DNA from: CAZDDB01 sp963843285
GTDB taxonomy: Bacteria > Acidobacteriota > HRBIN11 > JAKEFK01
NCBI GenBank assembly: GCA_963843285.1
Contig: CAWJJO010000022.1
Coordinates: forward strand, 1 to 64,000
Direction of reading: 5' to 3'
Length of the DNA: 64,000 nucleotides
The notes under the pieces are model-generated. The model was not told the origin of the DNA and ran no database searches. It saw only the letters and a program-made list of their open reading frames with translations. Of this stretch, positions 8,673 to 17,288 are shown one piece after another. The first letter of the stretch is position 1; every line of letters begins with the position of its first letter. The position numbers and the translations under genes are program-made.

Positions 8673-10046
8673 CTAATCGTCTTCTTCCAGCTTAATCTCG
8701 GGTGTCGTACGGTCCACTTCCTTCAGTGTATCTTCCAGCTTTTCCAGGACTTCATCGATCATCGGATCTGGCATATTGAGCGCAGGTTCAATGCGCACCA
8801 TTCTTGAATTCGTCAGCGTTCCTGCAACCAGGATATTGCGTTTGAAAAGACCGGAGACCACTTTGTATCCGATTTCCGTGTTTACGAATTCCAGACCGAG
8901 AAGCAGGCCTTTGCCGCGCGCCTGTCTCAAAAGCCGATCGTAACGGATCTGCAACGCAACCAGCTCACCCAGGAAATATCGCCCCTTTCGATAGGCCTGA
9001 CCCGGCAAGTCTTCTTCCAGTGTGACATTGATTGCCGCGATTCCCGCAGCGCATGCAAGCGGATTACCCCCGAATGTGGATGTGTGTATGAAAGGATTGG
9101 GTTCCAGCACTTGCCAGATCTTCGGCGTGGAGATGAACGCGCTCAATGGCATCACTCCGCCTCCGAGCGCTTTTCCCAAACACATGATGTCGGGCACGGT
9201 ATTCCAATGTTCCACACCAAACATCTTTCCGGTCCGGCCCATTCCCGTCTGGACTTCATCTGCGATCAAGAGAGCGCCGTATTCATCACAGGCTTTTCGG
9301 ATGCGCGGCCAAAAGTCATCGGGCGGCACGATTGCGCCAGCTTCCCCTTGCACCGGCTCCATGATTACACCCGCAACACCTTTGCCGGTTGCATCTGCTT
9401 TGTACAGCTCATCTTCCACAGCTTCCGCATCACCAAACTCAACAAAGTGAATCCCGGGAAGCAGCGGCAGAAACGGCTCCCGGTACTCCCACTTGCCCAT
9501 CAGGCTGAGAGAACCACAGCTCTTTCCGTGGAAGCCGCGCAACGAGCTGATGAAGTTGGTCCTTCCCGTAACTACGCGGGCCAGCTTGAGCGCGCCTTCC
9601 ACGGCGTCAGTACCGTTATTGATGAAGAAACAATACTGCAAATCGCCCGGGGAAATCTCTCCCAGCAATTTTGCAAGCGCCCCGCGCAATGGATCCAACA
9701 GTTCCTGGCTGGAAAGCGGCATCCGCCTCAACTGTTCGGCGACTGCCTTTACTATTTTTGGATGACGGATCCCGGCACTGTAGATGCCGTATCCGCCAAG
9801 GCAATCGATAAACTTGCGTCCCAGGATATCTTCAAAAACAGGGCCTTCACCCATCCATTCGAGCGCGGGCTCATCCCGCATCTCGATTACCGATTTGCGA
9901 TAATCCAGATAACCACGATTGTAATAGAAGGAAAAATTCTCGATCGTTTCTGCAATGATCTGATGTTTCCTTTCATCGGAGAAAGTCTCTGAAGAGATTA
10001 CATCAAGCCATTTTTGAGATTCTAATAAGACTTCTTTTTCGTTCAT
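8673..10046 (-). CDS. patA: Putrescine aminotransferase
   Basis: PLP-dependent class III aminotransferase of 457 residues that would convert putrescine and 2-oxoglutarate to 4-aminobutyraldehyde and glutamate. It shares stretches typical of Escherichia coli PatA (YgjG): GYLDYRKSV, EFIDCLGGYG-like FIDCLGGYGIYSAG, SSQELLDPLRGALAK, ADEVQTGMGRTGKMF, and the PLP-lysine segment CLGKALGGGVMPL. The ATG at 10046 has GGAG seven bases upstream; a TTG two codons earlier is less likely. It lies downstream of gabT and the aldehyde dehydrogenase and of a polyamine transporter, which strongly supports a putrescine role. Lysine or ornithine aminotransferase activity is the main alternative. Confidence 0.9.
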   Translation of the reverse strand: MNEKEVLLESQKWLDVISSETFSDERKHQIIAETIENFSFYYNRGYLDYRKSVIEMRDEPALEWMGEGPVFEDILGRKFIDCLGGYGIYSAGIRHPKIVKAVAEQLRRMPLSSQELLDPLRGALAKLLGEISPGDLQYCFFINNGTDAVEGALKLARVVTGRTNFISSLRGFHGKSCGSLSLMGKWEYREPFLPLLPGIHFVEFGDAEAVEDELYKADATGKGVAGVIMEPVQGEAGAIVPPDDFWPRIRKACDEYGALLIADEVQTGMGRTGKMFGVEHWNTVPDIMCLGKALGGGVMPLSAFISTPKIWQVLEPNPFIHTSTFGGNPLACAAGIAAINVTLEEDLPGQAYRKGRYFLGELVALQIRYDRLLRQARGKGLLLGLEFVNTEIGYKVVSGLFKRNILVAGTLTNSRMVRIEPALNMPDPMIDEVLEKLEDTLKEVDRTTPEIKLEEDD

Positions 10047-10130
10047 GATCAAACTCCATTTCCTGTAGAACAGTGGGACGGTAGAGTGATGGCCTGCTAA
10101 TAGTCCCTGGCTAGAAATGGAGTTAACGTT

Positions 10131-11432
10131 TTACTGTATCGCATAGCCAAGCACCTCGAGCCCTTCCAGCAGTTGGTCATTTGAAATGACCAATGGCATC
10201 AGAGTTCGGATCACGTTGCCGTGGGTTCCGGCTGCCAGCACGATCAACCCATGTTCATAACAGCGGCGAATGATTGCATTTGTGAGTTCCTTATCCGGTT
10301 CTTTGTTCTTGCGGTCTTTGACAAACTCGATCGCCATCATGGCGCCAAGTCCGCGGACATCTCCGACGGAAGGATGGGATTCCTGCAGGCGGAGGAACGT
10401 TTCTCTCACTTTACCGCCGATTTGCCCTGCCCGTTCGGCGAGCTTCTCCTTCTCCATGAATTCGATTGCTGCGAGAGCCGCCGCGCAACTTACGGGATTG
10501 CCTGCGAAGGTTCCGCCAAGACCGCCAATTTGAGCGCTATCCATGATTTCCGCGCGACCGGTTACCGCGCTAAGCGGCAAACCGCCCGCAATCGATTTTG
10601 CCATCACGATGAGATCAGGTTGCAGATCATATTGAGCCGATACGAACATCGACCCTGTTCTGCAAAAGCCCGTTTGGACCTCATCTGCGATCAGCAAGAT
10701 CCCATGCTTTTTGCAAAGTTCTGCAAGCGCGCGGACATAATCCGGAGGGGCTACCAGAAAGCCCCCCTCTCCCAGAACGGGTTCCAGAACAATACAGGCG
10801 ACGGTTTCCGGCGCAACGTGCGATGCAAAAAACTCTTCCAGAATTGCGGGATCGGCGGAGCCGGGTGCGCGGTATTCGTAAGGAAAGGGGAGGCGATAAA
10901 CTTCAGGCGCAAACGGACCGAATCCAAACTTGTATGGCTTCACCTTGCTGGTCATGCTCATGGCAAGGAGCGTGCGCCCGTGAAACGCGTGTTCAAAGAC
11001 CACAATGCCGGATCGTTTTGTAAAATGACGCGCTATCTTTACTGCGTTTTCTACGCCTTCGGCGCCGCTGTTGGCAAACATTGTTTTCTTTGGAAAGGCA
11101 CCGGGCGTAATCCTGTTTAACTTTTCCGCAAGCAGGATGTAACTTTCGTACATCGTGACGCTGAAACAGGTATGCGTGATCTTCTCCATCTGCCGGCGCG
11201 CCGCATCCACAACTTCCGGATTACAATGCCCGACATTCATCGTGCCGATTCCGCCGGCAAAATCGATCAGCGTATTCCCATCCACATCGTATAAAAGAGC
11301 GCCTTCGGCTCGATCGATAAAAACCGGTGTGGAGTTGAAAATCCCGCGCGGGACGTTTTGTTCCCGCCTTTCTAGTAATTCAAGCGACTTTGGCCCGGGC
11401 ACAGAAGTCTTTAATTGTATGCATTTCGACAT
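10131..11432 (-). CDS. gabT: 4-aminobutyrate aminotransferase
   Basis: Class III PLP aminotransferase of 433 residues expected to move the amino group of GABA to 2-oxoglutarate, giving succinate semialdehyde. Diagnostic parts are VDGNTLIDFAGGIGTMNVGH near the N-terminus, MFANSGAEGVENAVKIAR, HAFHGRTLLAMSMTSK, ADEVQTGFCRTG and the PLP-lysine segment MAKSIAGGLPLSAV. It sits between the aldehyde dehydrogenase and patA in the same orientation, completing the order putrescine to aminobutyraldehyde to GABA to succinate semialdehyde. No dedicated succinate semialdehyde dehydrogenase is seen nearby; the aldehyde dehydrogenase at 11663 could serve both steps or another locus may. Confidence 0.9.
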   Translation of the reverse strand: MSKCIQLKTSVPGPKSLELLERREQNVPRGIFNSTPVFIDRAEGALLYDVDGNTLIDFAGGIGTMNVGHCNPEVVDAARRQMEKITHTCFSVTMYESYILLAEKLNRITPGAFPKKTMFANSGAEGVENAVKIARHFTKRSGIVVFEHAFHGRTLLAMSMTSKVKPYKFGFGPFAPEVYRLPFPYEYRAPGSADPAILEEFFASHVAPETVACIVLEPVLGEGGFLVAPPDYVRALAELCKKHGILLIADEVQTGFCRTGSMFVSAQYDLQPDLIVMAKSIAGGLPLSAVTGRAEIMDSAQIGGLGGTFAGNPVSCAAALAAIEFMEKEKLAERAGQIGGKVRETFLRLQESHPSVGDVRGLGAMMAIEFVKDRKNKEPDKELTNAIIRRCYEHGLIVLAAGTHGNVIRTLMPLVISNDQLLEGLEVLGYAIQ

Positions 11433-11662
11433 ACCGCTCTCTGCTCTGCGAAAACTGTTTGACCGCGCCTCAGCGACGCGTATTTGGGGAGGGGCCGCTG
11501 GACGCTATCGAACGCATTCGTTCATTCTATCGATTTTTTCCCAGCTAATACCTTCAATCTACGAAAACGAATTATACCATGCAAGCCAAGAACGGGAAAA
11601 CAGCGAAGTGTGTAGGTGGTCGAGATGTTGTTTGTTTACAACAGCTTAAGGTCCTGGGCTTC

Positions 11663-13126
11663 CTACTTCCATTTATACGGATACCAGTAGGACTTCGCTT
11701 CGATTTTATAGTCCAGATGGACGTGTTTGACGTCCCGGAAATTATCAAGTCCTTCCACACCCAGCTCCCGATTTTGGCCGCTCAGCCGCATTCCACCAAA
11801 CGGTCCTGCGTCGTTGTCAGTCAGCGGATCATTGATCCAGAATGTGCCTGCATGAATGTTTTCCATTGCAAACATGGCATATTCCATATTGTTGGTGTAA
11901 ATGGTGGCGCCTAGTCCGAAATCGGAGTCATCGGCAAGACGCGCCGCTTCTTCTATGTCTTTCACCGGCATGATTGGAGCGATGGGACCGAACGTTTCGG
12001 TTTTCATGATTTCCATGTCGTGATTTACATTCGTGATTACGGTCGGTTCGTAGAAATACCCTTTCTGAATATCGGTAGGTCGCTTGCCACCAGTTAGAAC
12101 TATTGCGCCGGATCGAACGGCCTGCGCCAGTTTTTCTTCCACCTTTGCGCGCTGTCCGGCGTTTACCATCGGTCCGAGATCGATATCCGGTCCGAGTGGA
12201 TTCCCGATCCGCAGGCTCTTGGAAAACTCGACAAACTTGTGGACAAACTCCCCGGCCACACTTTCAAACACGTAGATCCTCTCAACCGATGTGCAGACCT
12301 GTCCCATGTTCAGGTAACATGCCCAGGCAGCGCCGCGCACTGCAATATCCAGATCGACATCATCGCAAACGATCAATGGATCATTGCCGCTCAGCTCCAG
12401 CGAAACCTTCTTGAGTTGTTCCGCCGCAAGAACGGCGATTTTTCTGCCGGTATTGATTCCGCCCGTAAACGCAATCTTGGTGACTTTAGGGTGGCGCACC
12501 AACGGCTCTCCCACCTCCTGTCCGTAGCCGGCAACGATATTCACAACGCCTTTTGGAAAAACAGAAAACATTTCCGCCAGGGCCAGTGTGGAGAGCGGGG
12601 TATTCTCAGATGGTTTGATGACCACGGTATTGCCCGCAACCAGCGCGGCTGCAACTTTCCAGCTCATCAGCAAAAGGGGGTAGTTCCATGGCACAATGCA
12701 GACCACCACGCCATAAGGCTCTTTCACCGTGAAATTGATCTGGTGCCGGAATACTGGACTGATGACTTTCCCTTTGTAGTCCCGCCCGACTTCGGCGTAA
12801 TAATCAAAGCAAGCCGCTACCCATTCCACCTCATCGAGATTCTCGATGAATGGCTTGCCGCCTTCTTTTGTTAAGAGCACCGCAATTTCAACTTTCTTTT
12901 CACGAAGCCGGCGCGCAAATTCGTGCATCTTCTCCGCTTTTTCCAGACCGGGAACAAATCTCCAATCTGCAAAGGCTTCATATGCTGAAACTGCTGCGAG
13001 GTTTGCATCTGCCCGGTTTCCTCGCGCTGCCGAATCCACTACTTCTTCTGTGGCCGGATTGATCACATCAAAAGTTTGGCCGGAAGCGCTTTCTACAAAT
13101 TCACCATTGATCCAATGCTTAAACAT
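11663..13126 (-). CDS. Aldehyde dehydrogenase (aminobutyraldehyde/betaine aldehyde type)
   Basis: NAD(P)-dependent aldehyde dehydrogenase of 487 residues. Visible family marks: IVPWNYPLLLMSWK, FTGGINTGRKI in the cofactor site, the general base glutamate in LELSGNDPLIV, and the catalytic cysteine in NMGQVCTSVERIYV. The position between PotD and GabT points to 4-aminobutyraldehyde as substrate, the step after PatA, but sequence alone does not separate this from betaine aldehyde or succinate semialdehyde. An unusual aromatic tail (SYWYPYKWK) ends the protein. ATG 13126 has an AGGAT ribosome site. A MITE-like inverted repeat separates it from potD. Confidence 0.88.
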   Translation of the reverse strand: MFKHWINGEFVESASGQTFDVINPATEEVVDSAARGNRADANLAAVSAYEAFADWRFVPGLEKAEKMHEFARRLREKKVEIAVLLTKEGGKPFIENLDEVEWVAACFDYYAEVGRDYKGKVISPVFRHQINFTVKEPYGVVVCIVPWNYPLLLMSWKVAAALVAGNTVVIKPSENTPLSTLALAEMFSVFPKGVVNIVAGYGQEVGEPLVRHPKVTKIAFTGGINTGRKIAVLAAEQLKKVSLELSGNDPLIVCDDVDLDIAVRGAAWACYLNMGQVCTSVERIYVFESVAGEFVHKFVEFSKSLRIGNPLGPDIDLGPMVNAGQRAKVEEKLAQAVRSGAIVLTGGKRPTDIQKGYFYEPTVITNVNHDMEIMKTETFGPIAPIMPVKDIEEAARLADDSDFGLGATIYTNNMEYAMFAMENIHAGTFWINDPLTDNDAGPFGGMRLSGQNRELGVEGLDNFRDVKHVHLDYKIEAKSYWYPYKWK

Positions 13127-13172
13127 ATTGCTATCCTAGGGTGTTCATTTACCACGAGAGCTCTTTGGCTGC

Positions 13173-13288
13173 GTGTAAGAAGGGAGATGTGGAGATGTTG
13201 GAGATATGGGGATAATTGGTTGTAAGCTGACATGATAATAATAAGATAATCTCCTAATCCCCATTATCTCCACATCCCTTTCTTACAC
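13173..13288. repeat. MITE-like imperfect inverted-repeat element
   Basis: Outer arms GTGTAAGA (13173-13180) and TCTTACAC (13281-13288) are exact complements, and inner blocks GATGTGGAGAT and ATCTCCACATC also pair. The element is about 116 bases, AT-rich in the middle and has no coding capacity. It lies between potD and the aldehyde dehydrogenase gene and could form a long hairpin. Confidence 0.6.
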
Positions 13289-13315
13289 TTGCGCGATCGC
13301 AGCGCGAAAAAGGAA

Positions 13316-14410
13316 TTAACGCGATTTGATTTCGGTCCAATATCGGTCCAGCAGCGTGGATGTTTCTCCGAGATCCTCCAGGAACTCGCACTTGGCGAGT
13401 GTCGCGTCATCCGGATACCGAGCCGGATCGTTTAAGATGTCGGGCTTAATAAATTGCTTGGCTGCCTCATTGGGACTTGGATATCCCGAAAAATTCGTAA
13501 TCTCCGCGGCGACTTCCGGTTTCATGCACCAGTTCAAGAATGCGTAGGCTTCTTCCTTATGCCGCGCGGTTTTGGGAATCGCCGAATTGTCGACCCAGAT
13601 TGTCGACCCTTCTTTCGGAACGATATACGCAAGATCGGGATTCTGGTCCTTCGCCTTTGCAAGCTGTCCGCTCCAACCATGCGCCAGCCAGACATCGCCG
13701 CTGAGCAGAATTTCGTCGAAATTCGAGCTGCTGTATGTCTTTACCAGCGGCTTTTGCTGGATTAACAGTTGTTTTGCCTCCGAAAGATCGGCGGAATTTT
13801 TGCTGTTGATAGAATGTCCTTTCCACTTCAACGCGACTCCAAACGTTTCCCGCAGGTCGTCCAGCATCAGAATGCGGTCTTTGTATTTCGGGTTCCACAG
13901 GATGGCCCAGGAATCCACCGGATCTGTGACTTTGGTTTTGTTGTAACCGATACCTGTTGTTCCCCATAGAAACGGAACCGAATGCTGATTATTCGGGTCA
14001 TATGGAAGATTCCTGAATCGCGGAGTCAGATTCCTCAAATTCGGTAAACGCGCGGGATCGAGCGGCTCCAGTAGTCCCTGATGGTTCAAGATGCGCACCA
14101 TGTAATCGGAAGGGACGATCACGTCGTAGTCGGAAACGCCCGACTGCATCTTTTCCAGCAATGCTTCATTCGAATCATACGTGTCAAAACGTAGGCGGAT
14201 TCCTGTTTCCTGTTCGAATTTCTTTGCAGTGTTGTCATCGATATAGGCGGACCAGATATATAAGTTGAGCTGCCTCTCCCGCTTTGACTCCTTCTTTTCG
14301 CCACATCCAAATAGGGCAACAATCAGCACAAGAGAAAGAACAGTCAGGCAGGCAAGATGCCTGCGGCCCATAATGCAGGCGGGACGCCTGCGCTCCAGAA
14401 TGTGGTTCAT
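13316..14410 (-). CDS. potD: Spermidine/putrescine ABC transporter, substrate-binding lipoprotein
   Basis: Periplasmic polyamine-binding component of 364 residues. The lipobox LFGC ends a hydrophobic stretch (about residues 20-35), so the protein is probably lipid-anchored. The mature part opens LNLYIWSAYIDDNTAKKFEQETG, typical of PotD/PotF, and has SDYDVIVPSDYMV, VPFLWGTTGIGYN and a late NWCMKPEVAAEITNFSGYPSPN segment. I chose ATG 14410, one base after the potC stop and behind GGAAG. Its first ~21 codons are unusual: residues 4-22 (ILERRRPACIMGRRHLACL) are encoded by a copy of the two-hairpin dispersed repeat, so the n-region of the signal sequence appears to have come from that repeat. Confidence 0.9.
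   Translation of the reverse strand: MNHILERRRPACIMGRRHLACLTVLSLVLIVALFGCGEKKESKRERQLNLYIWSAYIDDNTAKKFEQETGIRLRFDTYDSNEALLEKMQSGVSDYDVIVPSDYMVRILNHQGLLEPLDPARLPNLRNLTPRFRNLPYDPNNQHSVPFLWGTTGIGYNKTKVTDPVDSWAILWNPKYKDRILMLDDLRETFGVALKWKGHSINSKNSADLSEAKQLLIQQKPLVKTYSSSNFDEILLSGDVWLAHGWSGQLAKAKDQNPDLAYIVPKEGSTIWVDNSAIPKTARHKEEAYAFLNWCMKPEVAAEITNFSGYPSPNEAAKQFIKPDILNDPARYPDDATLAKCEFLEDLGETSTLLDRYWTEIKSR
14346..14396 (-). repeat. Two-hairpin repeat inside the potD signal sequence (family A)
   Basis: On the minus strand this is a GGAGCGCAGGCG...CGCCTGC-like unit, an ATTATGG linker and a second GCAGGC...GCCTGC hairpin, closely matching 5928-5979 and 43383-43448. It lies wholly inside the start of potD and stays in frame. 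Confidence 0.8.
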
Positions 14411-14411
14411 C

Positions 14412-15191
14412 TTACTTCCTTTCCCTTTGCAGACGGTCTGAGATAATGATGAGAATAATTGTTGGAACGAGCAACAAAGTCGATACCGCATTGATTTCCG
14501 GAGTTACCTTCGTTTTGACCATGGAATAGATCTGGAGCGGAAGGGTGGTCGACCCGACACCTGCTACAAATGAAGTGATTACATAATCATCAATGGACAA
14601 CGTAAACGCAAGAAGCGATCCGGAAAGGATTCCGGGCGCAATGATGGGTAGCGTAATCTTGAAAAATGTCTGGTATTCGTTTGCGCCCAGATCCATCGCC
14701 GCTTCTTCCAACGTGCGGTCAAATCCCTCCAATCTTGCGCGAACTACAATAATGACATACGAGACGCAAAATGCGATATGGGCAAGAATGACTGTGGTCA
14801 TTCCCAGGGTGAATTTGATCGAACCGAAGAAGATTACCAGCGATGCGGCCATCACAATTTCAGGCACAATCACTGGAAGATAGAACAAGCCATCCAGCGC
14901 GCTTTTCCCGCGAAATTGAAACCGCTGCATACCCAGCGCGGCCAGCGTTCCCATCACAGTAGACGCAACGGTCGATGCCAGGGCCACAATCAAGCTGTTT
15001 TTGATCGCCCGAAGAATCAAGTCGTCTTTTGTCAGAACGTCGTACCAGTGCATGCTGAACCCTTCCCAGACCGCGTAGCGGGAAATGTTAAAGGAAAAAA
15101 TCACCAGGATCGCAATCGGCGCGTACAGAAACAGATAGACGGCGGTTGATTCAGTGAACAGAATCCATCGGGAAAGAATTCCACGGCTCAT
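14412..15191 (-). CDS. potC: Spermidine/putrescine ABC transporter permease
   Basis: Inner-membrane permease of 259 residues with about six membrane segments. The EAA loop that docks on the ATPase reads EEAAMDLGANEYQTFFKITLPIIAPG, and SFNISRYAVWEGFSMHWY near the N-terminus is typical of PotC. ATG 15191 overlaps the potB stop as ATGA, so the two are translationally coupled; the longer open frame upstream lies within potB. It forms the channel with PotB and is powered by PotA. Confidence 0.92.
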   Translation of the reverse strand: MSRGILSRWILFTESTAVYLFLYAPIAILVIFSFNISRYAVWEGFSMHWYDVLTKDDLILRAIKNSLIVALASTVASTVMGTLAALGMQRFQFRGKSALDGLFYLPVIVPEIVMAASLVIFFGSIKFTLGMTTVILAHIAFCVSYVIIVVRARLEGFDRTLEEAAMDLGANEYQTFFKITLPIIAPGILSGSLLAFTLSIDDYVITSFVAGVGSTTLPLQIYSMVKTKVTPEINAVSTLLLVPTIILIIISDRLQRERK

Positions 15192-16093
15192 GCGAATACA
15201 GCTTTCTCCTTCCGATTCGAATAACGCGCATACAGGAACAACGACATCAGAACAAACGAAGTGAGCCCGAAACAAATTGCGGAACCAAAGGGCTTGTCGC
15301 GCGCAATCACAAATTGATTCTGAATCAGATTGCCCACCAGAATGCTTTTTGCGCCACCCAACAAGTCGGGGGTGATGAATGCTCCAATTGTCGGAATAAA
15401 TACGAGCACAATTCCCGCGGCAATCCCGGGCATCGTTAATGGAACGGTGACCTTGAAGAAGGTCCAGAAACTGTTCGCTCCCAGATCTCCCGCCGCCTCT
15501 AGAAGCGAAAGATCCAGTTTTTCAATCGACGCATAGAGGGGAAGAATCATAAAAGGAAGCTCCCCGTAAACGAGTCCAAGCATCACTGCGAACTCAGAGT
15601 AGAGTAGAGTTTCGATCGGACTCTGAATGATTCCCAGCGCGATCAGCGTATTGTTGATGATGCCTTCACTGCGCAAAATGATGATCCACGCGTATGTGCG
15701 AATCAGAAACGATGTCCAGAACGGAATTACCACCATCGTCAAGAGGGTATTTTTCAGCGATGGTTTCACACGAAGCGAAATGAAGTAGGCCATTGGATAA
15801 CCGATGAGAAGGCAGAGGGCAGTGGTGATGATTGCCATCCAGAGCGATCGGAAATAGATCTCAAGATAGATCGGCTCCAGGGACCGCACATAATTGGAGA
15901 CCCAGTCAAAAGAGAGGATATATTGTCCGAGGTCATCGATCGGCTTTAGGCCGCCGTAGGTCCCGCGCTGTGCAAAGCTGTAAAGCAACGTGATCAATAA
16001 TGGAACCAGAAAGAACATGACCAGGACTGCCAGCGATAGAAAGACGAGCGTGTAGGGACGGAGGGAGGGGAACCTCTGGAACAGACGGTTCAA
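15188..16093 (-). CDS. potB: Spermidine/putrescine ABC transporter permease
   Basis: Inner-membrane permease of 301 residues, partner of PotC. It has six predicted membrane helices and the EAA loop LEAAGDLGANSFWTFFKVTVPLTMPG. The start is inferred to be TTG 16093, because a GGAGG ribosome site sits six bases before it and the potA stop is one base upstream; the open frame continues upstream only because it overlaps potA. A TTG start behind such a strong site may tune permease level relative to the ATPase. Confidence 0.9.
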   Translation of the reverse strand: MNRLFQRFPSLRPYTLVFLSLAVLVMFFLVPLLITLLYSFAQRGTYGGLKPIDDLGQYILSFDWVSNYVRSLEPIYLEIYFRSLWMAIITTALCLLIGYPMAYFISLRVKPSLKNTLLTMVVIPFWTSFLIRTYAWIIILRSEGIINNTLIALGIIQSPIETLLYSEFAVMLGLVYGELPFMILPLYASIEKLDLSLLEAAGDLGANSFWTFFKVTVPLTMPGIAAGIVLVFIPTIGAFITPDLLGGAKSILVGNLIQNQFVIARDKPFGSAICFGLTSFVLMSLFLYARYSNRKEKAVFA

Positions 16094-16094
16094 A

Positions 16095-17171
16095 TTATTC
16101 CTCCAGCACAACCGCGTGTTTTGGATTCCACGAAAGGAAAGCACTGTCAGACCGGGAGAAGCGGGCTTGATCCTCAACAACTTTGCTGTTCTGTTCGATC
16201 ACCATCAGGCTTTTGCCCTGGTACTCGACAACCCAGTTTGTGTTGGTTCCTTGAAAGATCTCATCCATGATTTTTACAGGCACACAAACCCGTCCCGCAA
16301 CAGGTTCGGTGGTCAATAGCATCTTTTCGGGCCGAACAGTGAACCGAACGCCTCCCGCGAGCTGGGTATCCACCTCAAAGGCCGGGCCACCGGGGATCTG
16401 CAGCTGTCTCTTTCCGTTCTGATTCGAAATGACTCCTTCGAATAGATTCGTAGCACCCATAAAATTGGCTACAAATTCGGTGCGTGGGTGTTCAAAGATT
16501 TCGCTGCAGCTTTTTCCAACCTGTTCGACCCTTCCTGCATTCATGACTGCGATGCGATCGGACATCACCAGGGCTTCTTCCTGATCGTGTGTAACAAAGA
16601 TGAAGGTGATCTTCAACCGCTCCTGCAGATTCTTCAGCTCCACCTGCATTTCCTTGCGCAGCTTCATGTCCAGCGCGCCGAGTGGTTCATCCAGCAACAG
16701 GACTTCGGGATGAAGGACCAGCGCGCGCGCGAGCGCGACACGCTGCTTTTGGCCGCCGCTGAGCTGTGAAGGGCGCCGTTTTTCAAAACCGCTCAGCCTC
16801 ACGAGATCCAGAGCTTCGCTGATCCGGCTATTTTTGTCCGCTCCCCCAATCCCTTTTCGTTCCAACCCGAATGCGATGTTTTGGGAAACATTCATGTGGG
16901 GAAACAGCGAATAGTGCTGAAAGACCGTGTTTACCGGACGTTTGTAAGGGGGCAGTGGCGCGATGTCCTCTCCGTTCATCAGGATTTGTCCTTCGCTCGT
17001 CGCTTCGAATCCTGCAATCATTCGAAGGAGAGTCGTTTTTCCGCAACCGCTGGGACCGAGAAGCGAAAAGAACTCGCCGCGCAGGATTTGCAAATTTACA
17101 TGATCCACAGCGGTGACCTGGCCAAACCGCTTTGTAACACCCCGAATCTCCAGACAGATGTCGGACATCAT
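16095..17171 (-). CDS. potA: Spermidine/putrescine ABC transporter ATPase
   Basis: ATPase of 358 residues that energises polyamine import. Walker A LGPSGCGKTT, the Q-loop FQHYSLFPHMNV, signature LSGGQKQRVALARAL, Walker B VLLLDEPLGALD and the H-loop VTHDQEEAL are all present. A C-terminal TOBE-like regulatory domain covers about 260-358. The start is one of two adjacent ATGs (17171 or 17168); neither has a strong ribosome site. It leads the block potA-potB-potC-potD, whose genes are separated by a few bases or overlap. The sequence shows no obvious operator upstream. Confidence 0.92.
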   Translation of the reverse strand: MMSDICLEIRGVTKRFGQVTAVDHVNLQILRGEFFSLLGPSGCGKTTLLRMIAGFEATSEGQILMNGEDIAPLPPYKRPVNTVFQHYSLFPHMNVSQNIAFGLERKGIGGADKNSRISEALDLVRLSGFEKRRPSQLSGGQKQRVALARALVLHPEVLLLDEPLGALDMKLRKEMQVELKNLQERLKITFIFVTHDQEEALVMSDRIAVMNAGRVEQVGKSCSEIFEHPRTEFVANFMGATNLFEGVISNQNGKRQLQIPGGPAFEVDTQLAGGVRFTVRPEKMLLTTEPVAGRVCVPVKIMDEIFQGTNTNWVVEYQGKSLMVIEQNSKVVEDQARFSRSDSAFLSWNPKHAVVLEE

Positions 17172-17241
17172 CGACAGTTTACACCATGCGTGTGGATGAG
17201 CAAGGGAGCGTCGTTTCGGCGACTCTTTGAAAAGTGACACT

Positions 17242-17265
17242 GGCAGGCAGGGATGCCCGCGCTCC
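17242..17265. repeat. Dispersed GC-rich palindrome (family A)
   Basis: GGCAGGCAGGGATGCCCGCGCTCC, matching the copy at 613-635. It lies between the ArnT-like gene and potA. Confidence 0.7.
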
Positions 17266-17288
17266 CTCTAGGAGCCAGATCAAACGAC

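Noticed and set aside
9084..9992. Long open frame of about 300 codons opposite patA
   Set aside because: It lies wholly antisense to a well-supported aminotransferase and has no recognisable domain.
10221..11120. Long open frame of about 300 codons opposite gabT
   Set aside because: Antisense shadow of gabT, no family features.
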